Positions 8,471 through 15,320 are shown, numbered from the stretch's first letter. The stretch: 25,036 nt of DNA from an uncultured Clostridia bacterium (GCA_946624395.1 CAMORY010000042.1:1-25036), one strand, 5' to 3'. Numbers and translations: made by a program. Notes: generated from the letters alone by a model not told the origin.

Positions 8471-10051
8471 ATGAAAATAGCGCTTTACATTGTTTTACTT
8501 ATAGTATTTTTCGGTTCTATGGTCGTAATCGGCTTTGTCTGCCGCAGAAAAGCCGCTTCTACCGACGGGTTTTTACTCGGCGGAAGAAACGTCGGCGCGT
8601 GGCTTACCGCGTTCGCGTACGGTACGTCCTATTTTTCCGCGGTCGTTTTCGTCGGCTACGCGGGGCAGTTCGGGCATAGGTTCGGTGTTGCCGCTACGTG
8701 GATAGGGCTTGGCAACGCGTTTATAGGTTCGCTACTCGCGTGGAAGATTTTAGGTCGCAGAACCCGTCTTATGACAAGGCACTTAAAATCCGCCACCATG
8801 AGCGACTTTTTCGGGAAACGCTACGACAGCAACGCGTTAAAAATCGCCGCGGCAATCATTATATTTATATTCCTTATCCCATACACCGCGTCTTTATACA
8901 ACGGACTTTCAAGGCTGTTCGCTATGGCGTTCGATTTGCCGTTCTGGGTGTGTATAGTTATTATGTCCGTGCTTACCGCAATCTACGTTATTGCGGGCGG
9001 ATATATGGCTACTGCGATTAACGACTTTATTCAGGGTATTATAATGGTAATAGGCATTGTCGCCGTTATCGTCGCCGTAATTTTAACTGAACCGCAAGGC
9101 GGTAGTTGGAATCAGATATTTATGAACTTATCGCAGGTAGAAGACCCAACGGTTTCTTCGCAAGCGGGCGTATTTACGTCCTTCTTCGGACCGGACGTCG
9201 TTTCCCTGTTCTTCGTCGTTATCTTAACGTCTTTGGGCACGTGGGGGCTTCCGCAAATGGTGCAGAAGTTCTACGCCATTAAAGACGAATCGGCAATCGT
9301 CAAAGGCACTATAATTTCAACCGTATTCGCGGTTTTGGTCGCGGGCGGCTGTTATTTCCTTGGCGGGTTTGCGAGAGTGTATTTTGCCGAAAAACCCGCG
9401 GACGGGTACGACGCGATAATTCCCGCAATGCTTTCGGAACTTTCGCCCGTACTTATAGGGCTGGTTATAATTTTAGTGTTGTCGGCGTCTATGTCCACTC
9501 TGTCTTCGCTCTCTATGACTTCGGCGTCTACTATGACGCTCGATTTAATAAAGCCGTACAGCAAAAAGAAAATGACCGACAAAGGACAAGTTTTGTGGAT
9601 ACGTTCCCTTATAGTCGTGTTTATCGTTATTTCGGCGGTCATTGCTATTTTACAGTACTATAAAAATTTCGGGTTTATCGCGCAGATGATGGCGGTTTCC
9701 TGGGGCGCGCTTGCGGGGGCGTTCCTTGCGCCGTTCCTTTACGGGCTGTATTCCAAAAAGACGACGAAGGCGGCGGTGTGGTTCAGTTATATCTACGGCG
9801 TGGGAATAATGGTGCTGTATCTTTTGTATACTTTCTGGCTTAAAGAGTACTTTACGTTGCCCGCGTTCTGGGCGTCGCCCTTAAATCTCGGCGCACTCGT
9901 TATGCTGACAGACCTTATATTCCTGCCGATAATAAGCCTTTTCACCAAAAAGCCCGATATGGAAAAAGTAGAAGAAATGTTTGCCTGCTATCATAAGACC
10001 ATACTCGTACCTGCGGAAAAGGTGCTTATCGACGAAGACGAACAGAATTAA
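8471..10051 (+). CDS. Sodium:solute symporter (SSS family)
   Basis: A 526-residue membrane protein of the SSS/SLC5 family, importing an organic solute with Na+. About 13 hydrophobic segments are visible, beginning with ALYIVLLIVFFGSMVVIGFV. Family marks are DGFLLGGRNVGAW after the first segment, GTSYFSA in the second, AGGYMATAINDFIQG in the sixth, and SASMSTLSSLSMTSAS around residue 340, whose Ser/Thr pair (S342, T343) corresponds to the Na2 site of PutP-like transporters. AAAGGA lies upstream of the ATG and the gene begins 16 bp after the acyl-CoA synthetase. Linkage suggests uptake of a carboxylate used by the two ligases, for example an aryl or fatty acid; proline, pantothenate or acetate remain possible because substrate cannot be read from SSS sequence. 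Confidence 0.9.
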   Translation: MKIALYIVLLIVFFGSMVVIGFVCRRKAASTDGFLLGGRNVGAWLTAFAYGTSYFSAVVFVGYAGQFGHRFGVAATWIGLGNAFIGSLLAWKILGRRTRLMTRHLKSATMSDFFGKRYDSNALKIAAAIIIFIFLIPYTASLYNGLSRLFAMAFDLPFWVCIVIMSVLTAIYVIAGGYMATAINDFIQGIIMVIGIVAVIVAVILTEPQGGSWNQIFMNLSQVEDPTVSSQAGVFTSFFGPDVVSLFFVVILTSLGTWGLPQMVQKFYAIKDESAIVKGTIISTVFAVLVAGGCYFLGGFARVYFAEKPADGYDAIIPAMLSELSPVLIGLVIILVLSASMSTLSSLSMTSASTMTLDLIKPYSKKKMTDKGQVLWIRSLIVVFIVISAVIAILQYYKNFGFIAQMMAVSWGALAGAFLAPFLYGLYSKKTTKAAVWFSYIYGVGIMVLYLLYTFWLKEYFTLPAFWASPLNLGALVMLTDLIFLPIISLFTKKPDMEKVEEMFACYHKTILVPAEKVLIDEDEQN

Positions 10052-10092
10052 AAAAAGAAAAAAATACAAAATATATGGTAAGGAGATAAAAA

Positions 10093-10398
10093 ATGGAAGT
10101 CATAGTAAACGTAAACAATTTTGAAAGCGAAGTGTTAAAAGCGGAAATGCCCGTTTTAGTGGATTTTTGGGCGACGTGGTGCGGTCCTTGCCGTATGCTT
10201 GCCCCAACCGTTAGCGCTATCGCGGAAAAATACGCGGGCAAAATTAAGGTTTGTAAAGTAGATATTGACGAGAATATTCCGCTTGCCGAAAAGTACGGGA
10301 TAGAAGTTATACCCACTCTTATACTGTTTGAAAAAGGCGAGATAAAAGACCGTAAAATAGGGCTTATGACCGCAAACGAAATAGAAAGTATGCTATAA
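10093..10398 (+). CDS. trxA: Thioredoxin
   Basis: A 101-residue single-domain cytoplasmic thioredoxin with the canonical active site W29-C30-G31-P32-C33 in FWATWCGPCRML and the cis-proline segment EVIPTLILFEKGE. It reduces protein disulfides, normally recharged by a thioredoxin reductase not present in this window. AAGGAG lies 7 nt upstream of the ATG. The flavoprotein gene starts 4 bp after the stop with no ribosome binding site of its own, so the two are translationally coupled and may work as a redox pair. Other thioredoxin genes could exist in the genome, so the symbol denotes the family. Confidence 0.92.
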   Translation: MEVIVNVNNFESEVLKAEMPVLVDFWATWCGPCRMLAPTVSAIAEKYAGKIKVCKVDIDENIPLAEKYGIEVIPTLILFEKGEIKDRKIGLMTANEIESML

Positions 10399-10402
10399 AA
10401 AA

Positions 10403-11020
10403 ATGAAAGTTCTTTTGATAAACGGTAGTCCTAAAAGGGACGGAAACACGGCGATTGCTTTAAACGAAATTGAAAAAACTCTTAACGCGAACGGGATAGA
10501 AACGGAAACTGTTCAAGTCGGCGGTAAGGATATAAGGGGCTGCGTTGCCTGCGGGTTTTGTAATACCCACGCAAAGTGCGCTTTTTTAGACGTTGTGAAC
10601 GAGACGGCGGAAAAGTTTGAAAAGGCGGACGGGCTTATTGTTGCAAGCCCCGTGTATTTCGCTTCGGCAAACGGCACGCTTATTTCCTTTTTAGACCGCT
10701 TATTTTACAGCACGCGCTTTGATAAGACGATGAAAGTGGGCGCGTCGGTAGCGGTATGCCGCAGGGGCGGCGCAAGCGCGACTTTCGACGGGCTTAATAA
10801 ATATTTTACCATAAGCGGTATGCCCGTAGTTTCAAGTCAATACTGGAATATCGTTCACGGCAGAGACAAGGGCGAAGCGGAACAGGACGGCGAAGGCTTA
10901 CAATGTATGCGAACGCTCGCCAAAAACGCCGCGTTTTTAATAAAGAGTATCGCGCTCGGCAAGGCGAAAATGGGACTTCCCGAAAAAGAACCGAGAATAT
11001 CAACAAACTTTATCCGCTGA
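10403..11020 (+). CDS. Iron-sulfur flavoprotein / NADPH-dependent FMN reductase family
   Basis: This 205-residue protein has a flavodoxin-like fold. LLINGSPKRDGNT at the N-terminus is the FMN-phosphate loop and ASPVYFASANG the second FMN contact. Between them lies the compact cysteine motif C47-x2-C50-x2-C53-x5-C59, which in archaeal and clostridial iron-sulfur flavoproteins holds a [4Fe-4S] cluster. Such proteins pass electrons from ferredoxin to acceptors such as O2, peroxide or quinone-like compounds. Here reduced ferredoxin from IorAB is a plausible donor (inference). The gene lacks a visible ribosome binding site and starts 4 bp after the thioredoxin stop, so it depends on coupling. Confidence 0.88.
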   Translation: MKVLLINGSPKRDGNTAIALNEIEKTLNANGIETETVQVGGKDIRGCVACGFCNTHAKCAFLDVVNETAEKFEKADGLIVASPVYFASANGTLISFLDRLFYSTRFDKTMKVGASVAVCRRGGASATFDGLNKYFTISGMPVVSSQYWNIVHGRDKGEAEQDGEGLQCMRTLAKNAAFLIKSIALGKAKMGLPEKEPRISTNFIR

Positions 11021-11046
11021 TTGCAAGCGTTTAACATTTTTTAGAG

Positions 11047-11394
11047 ATGATAAATTATAAACATAGCAATATTTCAGCGGGCAAAGCGTTAAGGGAAAAT
11101 ATGACGCCGTGGGAACGTAAATTATGGTTTACTTTTTTAAAAGATTTACCCGTAAAAATTTATAAACAAAAACTCATAGGCGATTATATAGTAGATTTTT
11201 ATTGTGCGAGTAAAAAAACGGCGATTGAATTAGACGGTAGTCAACATTATATGGACGAAGCCGCAAAACACGACGGAAAACGGACGGCATATTTAAATTC
11301 TTTGGGGATTTCTGTTTTAAGATATTCAAATAAAGATATAGACAAAAACTTTAAATCCGTTTGTGAAGATATTTATAATCAATTATTTTTATAA
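11047..11394 (+). CDS. DUF559 protein (Vsr/PD-(D/E)XK endonuclease-like fold)
   Basis: A 115-residue protein of the DUF559 family, related to very-short-patch-repair and restriction endonuclease-like folds. Marks seen are the N-terminal LRENMTPWERKLW, then LIGDYIVDFYCASKKTAIELDGSQHY, in which D-x-n-E-L-D-G forms the presumed nuclease core, and the C-terminal GISVLRYSNKDI. The family is mostly uncharacterised and no function is proven. The coding sequence is visibly richer in A and T than the preceding genes, and the ribosome binding site is weak (TTAGAG), both consistent with a later insertion after the flavoprotein gene, 26 bp upstream. A nested palindromic element begins 21 bp after the stop; see findings. 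Confidence 0.85.
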   Translation: MINYKHSNISAGKALRENMTPWERKLWFTFLKDLPVKIYKQKLIGDYIVDFYCASKKTAIELDGSQHYMDEAAKHDGKRTAYLNSLGISVLRYSNKDIDKNFKSVCEDIYNQLFL

Positions 11395-11414
11395 ACTAAA
11401 CTAAAATTTAAAAA

Positions 11415-11553
11415 CTTGTGTCCCCTTTTAGGGGATAGGCGGTAAAGGCTCGGAAAATTTCCGAGCCTTTACCAAAGGGTTTGATTTTATATTATTTAAA
11501 CCTTTTGGTACTCGCTATTGCTCGTACCGCCTTTCCCTTTCAGGGAACACAAG
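11415..11553. repeat. 139-bp nested palindromic element (REP/MITE-like)
   Basis: The ends are inverted copies: CTTGTGT at 11415-11421 and ACACAAG at 11547-11553. Inside them lie a small hairpin on each side (TCCCC-TTTTA-GGGGA, 11421-11435; TTCCCT-TTC-AGGGAA, 11533-11547), then a second inverted pair AGGCGGTA (11437-11444) and TACCGCCT (11525-11532). The core holds a perfect 16-bp palindrome (11441-11456 with 11458-11473) and an 11-bp stem with one G-T wobble (11472-11482 with 11498-11508) around an A/T-rich loop. The whole could fold as a cloverleaf or cruciform on either strand. It lies between DUF559 and the rnpB terminator. Only one copy occurs in this window, so repetition in the genome is not shown. 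Confidence 0.75.
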
Positions 11554-11579
11554 AATAAGGATAGAATATTAAAAAGTTG

Positions 11580-11610
11580 CCGCGCCGAAAGGTTTTACCT
11601 TTCGGCGCGG
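11580..11610 (-). terminator. rnpB terminator (possibly bidirectional)
   Basis: A perfect 13-bp stem, CCGCGCCGAAAGG with its complement, around a 5-nt loop lies 17 bp beyond the 3' end of rnpB. Read on the minus strand it is followed by CAACTTTTT; on the plus strand by ATATTTTTTA. It can therefore stop rnpB and also transcripts leaving the DUF559 operon. Confidence 0.85.
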
Positions 11611-11626
11611 ATATTTTTTACTTTAT

Positions 11627-11974
11627 AAGCGGACCTGTAAGCCGAGTTCTGTCGAGTGCGAACATTTATCTACGAATAACGTCTCCGTTATCCCCCAGCG
11701 ATATTTTATTAAATTCTCTCGGCGGAACTCCCTAAGAGAGAATTTGTCAATCTTGCGTCGGGTGGGGTTTACATTGCCTTTCGCGTTGCCGTGAAAGCGG
11801 TGGGCTCTTACCCCGCCTTTTCAACCTTACCCCTTAAGATAAGGGGCGGTAATTTTCTGTTGCACTTTCCTTAAAGTCGCCTTCACCGGAATTTCTCCGG
11901 CACCCTGTTCCTGAAACGCTCGGACTTTCCTCATTGACGGTTTTTCTCCGTCCCCGCGTTCGCACAGTCCGCTT
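11627..11974 (-). ncRNA. rnpB: RNase P RNA (bacterial, type A-like)
   Basis: This is the catalytic RNA of RNase P, which trims tRNA 5' leaders. On the minus strand the 5' and 3' ends pair as P1 (AAGCGGAC with GTCCGCTT), next to the TGCGAAC/GTTCGCA pairing. Universally conserved segments are present in order: GAGGAAAGTCCGAGC near the 5' end, AAAGTGCAACAGAAA, AAGAGCCCACCG, GTAAACCCCACCCG and, near the 3' end, ACAGAACTCGGCTTACAG. The length of about 348 nt fits. A consensus promoter precedes it and a strong hairpin follows it. Exact ends are estimated from the P1 stem. Short open frames within this stretch are not genes. Confidence 0.96.
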
Positions 11975-11989
11975 AAATAAAGCACATAT

Positions 11990-12018
11990 ATTATATTATG
12001 CTTTTTATATTTTGTCAA
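11990..12018 (-). promoter_or_regulatory. Consensus promoter of rnpB
   Basis: On the minus strand TTGACA (12018-12013) is followed after exactly 17 bp by TATAAT (11995-11990). Both hexamers are perfect sigma-A consensus. Transcription would begin about 15 bp downstream, close to the P1 5' end of RNase P RNA. Confidence 0.92.
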
Positions 12019-12024
12019 CACGTA

Positions 12025-12053
12025 AAAAAGGCGGTAAATTTTACCGCCTTTTT
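12025..12053 (-). terminator. Bidirectional terminator upstream of rnpB
   Basis: AAAAAGGCGGTAA and TTACCGCCTTTTT form a near-perfect palindrome with a very short loop; a U tract follows on either strand. It closes the minus-strand unit of proB-like kinase and two small peptides and insulates the rnpB promoter, whose -35 lies 7 bp away. Confidence 0.85.
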
Positions 12054-12070
12054 TCGATTGAATTGTGAGT

Positions 12071-12181
12071 TTACAAGTCGTCCGCGTCTTGGTCGGGGTC
12101 ATCGTACCTGTTTGAAAAGTCGACACCCGTATAAGACCCGTTATAATCGAACCTGCTTTTCATTTTGCGTGATTTTCGCAT
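12071..12181 (-). CDS. Small 36-residue protein, basic head and acidic tail
   Basis: This very short gene encodes 36 residues with a basic N-terminus (MRKSRKMKSR), a central FDYNGSYTGVDF and an acidic end (DDPDQDADDL). I do not recognise an established family. Support for it being real: its ATG begins 2 nt after the stop of the upstream peptide gene (TAA-TT-ATG), it has no ribosome binding site of its own and so fits translational coupling, and it ends 18 bp before a strong terminator. The charge asymmetry and the YTGV block look constrained rather than random. No membrane segment or signal peptide is present. Function is unknown. Confidence 0.62.
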   Translation of the reverse strand: MRKSRKMKSRFDYNGSYTGVDFSNRYDDPDQDADDL

Positions 12182-12183
12182 AA

Positions 12184-12288
12184 TTATTTACTGTTCTTAG
12201 TAGATTTGGTGCCTTTTCCGCCGCAATCCTTGGTGGATTTACGCGTACCGCAGTCTTTTGCCGACTTGGTGTTTTTAACGTCTCTCAT
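12184..12288 (-). CDS. 34-residue Lys/Cys repeat peptide
   Basis: The peptide contains three copies of a seven-residue unit: KSAKDCG (8-14), KSTKDCG (17-23) and KSTKNSK (28-34). Ten of 34 residues are Lys and the two Cys lie in the identical context KDCG. It is strongly cationic, with no hydrophobic segment. The ATG has a strong AAAGGAG binding site 7 nt upstream. That site lies within an 8-bp inverted repeat (12298-12318). The gene is 82 bp downstream of the kinase and tightly coupled to the following 36-residue gene. I do not recognise the family; metal binding, nucleic-acid binding or a disulfide-linked dimer are possible but unproven. Confidence 0.68.
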   Translation of the reverse strand: MRDVKNTKSAKDCGTRKSTKDCGGKGTKSTKNSK

Positions 12289-12297
12289 AATTTTCTC

Positions 12298-12318
12298 CTT
12301 TGTCGTTTGCCGACAAAG
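12298..12318 (-). promoter_or_regulatory. Inverted repeat covering the Lys/Cys peptide's ribosome binding site
   Basis: CTTTGTCG at 12298-12305 is exactly complementary to CGACAAAG at 12311-12318, with a 5-nt loop. In the minus-strand mRNA the 3' arm ends in the AAAG of the AAAGGAG binding site, so folding would partly hide it. This may act as a translational switch or thermometer; it is only a prediction from the sequence. Confidence 0.5.
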
Positions 12319-12370
12319 ATATTATGAGTGAAATTTTGCGGTTTATTCTAAAAATCGACAAAAATTTTAA

Positions 12371-13195
12371 TTATCTTACCCGAATTCTCGTCGCCTTTGC
12401 TTTGCCCGAAACAAGGTCGGCTATTGTATGCTTTGCTTGAGCGATAATAACTTCCGTACCGATTTTGACCGCTTCTTTAACGTATTCTAACTTGGCTTTA
12501 GCGCCGTTTGCCCCCGCGCGGGAAGCGCCGTTGCAATAATTTTCGCAAGCGGTAATGTTGTCTAACAGTTCGTAAACGTCCTTACCGTTTATCTCTTCTA
12601 TTAACGTGTCGGGATTTTTACTGTCCTTATAAATACCGTCGGTACTCGTTAAAATAATCAGGTGTTTGGCGCGAACAAGGCACGCAATCTGCGCCGCCGT
12701 TTCGTCGTTATCCACGCACTCCACCGCTTTGACCTTTTTTGCCTTTAAAGACTGAATTTCAAACCTGCGGGATTCTTCGGTAGACACCGCGTCGTTATAA
12801 TTTATTATCGGAATAGCGTTCTGCTCTTTACACCTTAAAAGCAAACTTTTTAAGTGTTCGCGTTTAGCGTCGTCGTTAAAATGCTGGTGTTCCACAAGCA
12901 CCTGACGGAGCGAATAGCGGCTGTCTACAAACTGCCGATAGGTGGACATTAAAATAGCCTGACCTTGCGCGGCGTAGTCGGTTTTAGCGTCTTCCGTGCC
13001 GATATTAAGTTCCCTGCCGTTGCGCATTATATAATCGAGCCTGCCCGTTTCCGCCGCGCCGCTCGTTATCCAGATATATCCCGGTTTAAGTTCGCGCGAA
13101 ATGCGTGCGAGAAGGGTATAGTCAAGCATATTGCTTGCCTTATCTATTAGCGCCATAGAACCTATTTTTCCGACGAGTTCCGTATCGAAAGTCAT
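12371..13195 (-). CDS. proB: Glutamate 5-kinase-like amino-acid kinase, no PUA domain
   Basis: The 274 residues form one amino-acid-kinase domain. ProB-like blocks are visible: GKIGS (9-13), TSGAAETGR (44-52), AAQGQAILMSTYRQF (75-89), RQVLVEHQHF, PIINYNDAVSTEE (129-141, matching the family's IINEND), DNDETAAQIA (162-171) and a C-terminal GASRAGANGAKAKLE. Glutamate 5-kinase phosphorylates glutamate as the first step to proline. The enzyme lacks the C-terminal PUA domain and no proA is adjacent, so the physiological substrate is less certain than the fold. The ATG has AGGTGG 5 nt upstream and a good promoter. Two tiny peptide genes follow before a terminator, possibly cotranscribed. Confidence 0.75.
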   Translation of the reverse strand: MTFDTELVGKIGSMALIDKASNMLDYTLLARISRELKPGYIWITSGAAETGRLDYIMRNGRELNIGTEDAKTDYAAQGQAILMSTYRQFVDSRYSLRQVLVEHQHFNDDAKREHLKSLLLRCKEQNAIPIINYNDAVSTEESRRFEIQSLKAKKVKAVECVDNDETAAQIACLVRAKHLIILTSTDGIYKDSKNPDTLIEEINGKDVYELLDNITACENYCNGASRAGANGAKAKLEYVKEAVKIGTEVIIAQAKHTIADLVSGKAKATRIRVR

Positions 13196-13218
13196 AATTC
13201 CACCTGAACTTTTTTATT

Positions 13219-13247
13219 ATTTTAACACAACGCGTAAAATTTTACAA
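13219..13247 (-). promoter_or_regulatory. Promoter of the proB-like gene
   Basis: On the minus strand TTGTAA (13247-13242), a 17-bp spacer and TAAAAT (13224-13219) precede the AGGTGG binding site and ATG at 13195. Four of six and five of six bases match consensus. I find no equally clear promoter for the divergent rubrerythrin gene. Confidence 0.65.
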
Positions 13248-13311
13248 CAAAAAAGGTATGCTTTCGGCGGATTTATACAAACTACGGGTAAAAGGGAAAA
13301 AGGAGAAAATT

Positions 13312-13845
13312 ATGGATTTTAATGAAAGTCAGACTATAAAAAATTTACGGACGGCGTTTTTAGCCGAGAGCGGCGCAATGAACGAATACAATTTTTTTGC
13401 AACTCAAGCAAAAAACGACGGGTTCGAGTTCGTTGCCAAAACTCTAAACAAGTTTGCGCTTAACGAAAAGGCGCACGCGGAAATCTGGTTTAAGTTATAC
13501 CACGGTATCGCGGGGACGAGCGATAATCTCGTTAGTTCTATGGACTTGGAAAATTACGAGCGTACGGTAATGTACGCGGATTTTGCCGAGACTGCGCGGC
13601 AGGAAGGGTTTTCGGATATAGCCGCGCTGTTTGACGGCGTTGCCGAGATAGAAGGCGCGCACGAAAAGACCTATAAAGAATTGCGCAAGCAGATATTAAG
13701 CGGCAAAATGTTTGAAGGCGAAAAAGACACGGTGTGGAAATGCGCTAACTGCGGGCATATCCACACGGGCAAAAACCCGCCAAAAAAATGCCCCGTCTGC
13801 TCTCACCCGCAAGCGTTTTTCTATAGAACGCAGGGGCAAAACTAA
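13312..13845 (+). CDS. rbr: Rubrerythrin
   Basis: Rubrerythrin reduces hydrogen peroxide in anaerobes using electrons from rubredoxin or NAD(P)H-linked partners. The 177 residues comprise a ferritin-like diiron domain (1-130) and a rubredoxin-like domain (140-177). Diiron ligand candidates are E19 in FLAES, E52 and H55 in NEKAH, E93 in FAETA and the EIEGAH segment (112-117). The C-terminal iron site is C144-x2-C147 and C160-x2-C163 followed by the hallmark HPQAFF. I choose the ATG at 13312, which has AAGGAG 7 nt upstream, over an upstream in-frame TTG at 13258 lacking a binding site. It is transcribed divergently from the proB-like gene and is followed by a terminator shared with pepV. Confidence 0.95.
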   Translation: MDFNESQTIKNLRTAFLAESGAMNEYNFFATQAKNDGFEFVAKTLNKFALNEKAHAEIWFKLYHGIAGTSDNLVSSMDLENYERTVMYADFAETARQEGFSDIAALFDGVAEIEGAHEKTYKELRKQILSGKMFEGEKDTVWKCANCGHIHTGKNPPKKCPVCSHPQAFFYRTQGQN

Positions 13846-13847
13846 AA

Positions 13848-13884
13848 TTTTAAGCGCCGCGACTTTCCGTCGCGGCGCTTAAAA
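13848..13884. terminator. Bidirectional terminator between rbr and pepV
   Basis: TTTTAAGCGCCGCGAC and its exact complement form a 16-bp stem with the 5-nt loop TTTCC. It lies between two convergent stops (rbr at 13845, pepV at 13887) and serves both. Confidence 0.85.
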
Positions 13885-13886
13885 CG

Positions 13887-15173
13887 TTATATATCTTCCT
13901 TTACGGCTGCTAAATCGAAAATAGCCTTTTTGTAAATTTCGTACGAATTTATAAAAAGGTCTTTTTTAACCCGTTCGTCGGCTTCGTGCATATGGTAATT
14001 TTCGCCGTCGAATTCAGGACCGAAAGCGCAGCCTTTTTCAAATACCCGTGCAAAAGTGCTGCCGCCCATGCTCACGGGCTTTTGGTTTTCACCCGTGATA
14101 GCGTTGTACGCTTTAAGCAAGGTTTGCACGAACTTGCCGTCTTTATCTATCATAACGGGCGGGTGTTCGTGGTCTATAACCGTAATATCAAGCGGGGCTA
14201 CGCTTAACTTTTCGTTTACCGTGCGTAGAGTGAACGGCGCGGGTATGCGGCAGTCGCATAAAATTTGCGTGCCGCCGTTAGATAAGGGCTTTGCAAGGTT
14301 TGGCGAAAAGGTTATATACCCCTGTTCGTTGTGCATTTTTGAAATGCCCCACTTGTCTTTAAATAGATAATCTATAGCGTTATCCACGTCTTCGCCGCTG
14401 TCTTTCAAGAATTCTAACAGCGATAAAAGCGCGTTTTTGCCGAGATGCGGTTTAGAACCGTGTGCTGAAACGCCCACGCTTATTATTTTACCGTTTTCAA
14501 AGGAAAGCCCGTGTTTTTCTAACAGCGATTTGTCGAAATCCCGTTTCGGCGTTATTTCCGCGTGCGCGCACACGGCGTTTATTACCGTTCCGCCCGTTAT
14601 TGCCCCGAAATTTTTAAACGGCGGCAAATTTATGTTGACGTAGTAAAATCCTTTTTCCGCGTACGATACGGGAAAGTTTCCGTCGGGCGAAAACCCGTAT
14701 TCGGGAAGAGGGGTTTTAGTCTTTAAATACGCTGCGTCCCGCCAGCGGCTTTCTTCATTACAGCCGATAAAGAAGCGGAATTTTTTATAACACGGCGCAC
14801 CGCTGTCTTTAAGTTCTTTAAGCGCGTACAAGGTCATAAGCATAGCGCCCTTGTCGTCGCCTACGCCCCTGCCGATAAGGTAGCCGTCCTTTTCGGAAAG
14901 CGTAAACGGCGGGAAAGTCCAGCCCGTGCCCGCGGGTACGACGTCCAGATGCCCGATAATACCTATTTCCTGCCCGTCGCCGTATACTATTTCGCCCGCG
15001 TAATTGTCGTAGTTTACGGTTTTAAACCCGAAACTTTCGGCAAGACTTAAAAACCACGTAAGCGCGCGTTTTACGTTTTTGCCGAACGGCGCGCCCTGTT
15101 CCGCTTCTCCCTCAACGCTTTCGATTGCGATAAGTTCGCCTAAATTTTTAATGAACCCGTCTGAATTTTTCAT
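13887..15173 (-). CDS. pepV: Dipeptidase PepV (Sapep family, M20 metallopeptidase)
   Basis: PepV cleaves dipeptides in the cytoplasm with two Zn ions. The 428-residue protein, a little shorter than the usual 460-470, shows the M20 ligand series: H75 in GHLDVVP, D106/D107 in GVGDDKGA, the catalytic pair E140-E141 in CNEES, D164 in SPDGNFP, and a C-terminal His in NYHMHEADE. RGVGDDKG and the DGNFPV segment are typical of PepV rather than of other M20 enzymes. AGGTAAG precedes the ATG and a promoter lies 28-56 bp upstream. Convergent with rubrerythrin across a shared terminator. Role: release of amino acids from peptides, which fits an amino-acid-fermenting lifestyle. Confidence 0.92.
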   Translation of the reverse strand: MKNSDGFIKNLGELIAIESVEGEAEQGAPFGKNVKRALTWFLSLAESFGFKTVNYDNYAGEIVYGDGQEIGIIGHLDVVPAGTGWTFPPFTLSEKDGYLIGRGVGDDKGAMLMTLYALKELKDSGAPCYKKFRFFIGCNEESRWRDAAYLKTKTPLPEYGFSPDGNFPVSYAEKGFYYVNINLPPFKNFGAITGGTVINAVCAHAEITPKRDFDKSLLEKHGLSFENGKIISVGVSAHGSKPHLGKNALLSLLEFLKDSGEDVDNAIDYLFKDKWGISKMHNEQGYITFSPNLAKPLSNGGTQILCDCRIPAPFTLRTVNEKLSVAPLDITVIDHEHPPVMIDKDGKFVQTLLKAYNAITGENQKPVSMGGSTFARVFEKGCAFGPEFDGENYHMHEADERVKKDLFINSYEIYKKAIFDLAAVKEDI

Positions 15174-15200
15174 AACTTACCTAAAAATAAATTTATTATC

Positions 15201-15229
15201 AGTATATACCTTTCGCGAAAATTTTGCAA
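15201..15229 (-). promoter_or_regulatory. Promoter of pepV
   Basis: On the minus strand TTGCAA (15229-15224), a 17-bp spacer and TATACT (15206-15201) stand upstream of the pepV start. The -35 has four of six and the -10 five of six consensus bases. Confidence 0.7.
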
Positions 15230-15285
15230 CTTGCGTAAACCAGAGATAAAAATTTTGCCGTAATGCGCTAAAACCCGTTTTTTTA

Positions 15286-15314
15286 TTTACTTTTTGCGCA
15301 AATTTTGCTAAAAT
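15286..15314 (+). promoter_or_regulatory. Extended -10 promoter abutting radC start
   Basis: TGCTAAAAT (15306-15314) is an extended -10; TTTACT (15286-15291) is a weak -35 at 17 bp. Transcription starting 6-7 bases after the -10 would begin at the radC ATG (15321), giving a leaderless or nearly leaderless message. No ribosome binding site is visible. Confidence 0.55.
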
Positions 15315-15320
15315 ACTCTT

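Noticed and set aside
11415..11553. CRISPR array or tRNA in the DUF559-rnpB gap
   Set aside because: The structure is one set of nested inverted repeats, not spaced direct repeats, and has no tRNA T-loop or anticodon arm.
11827..12126. 99-residue minus-strand open frame
   Set aside because: It lies mostly within RNase P RNA and its promoter; the conserved RNA segments and P1 pairing account for the sequence, and the peptide resembles no protein.
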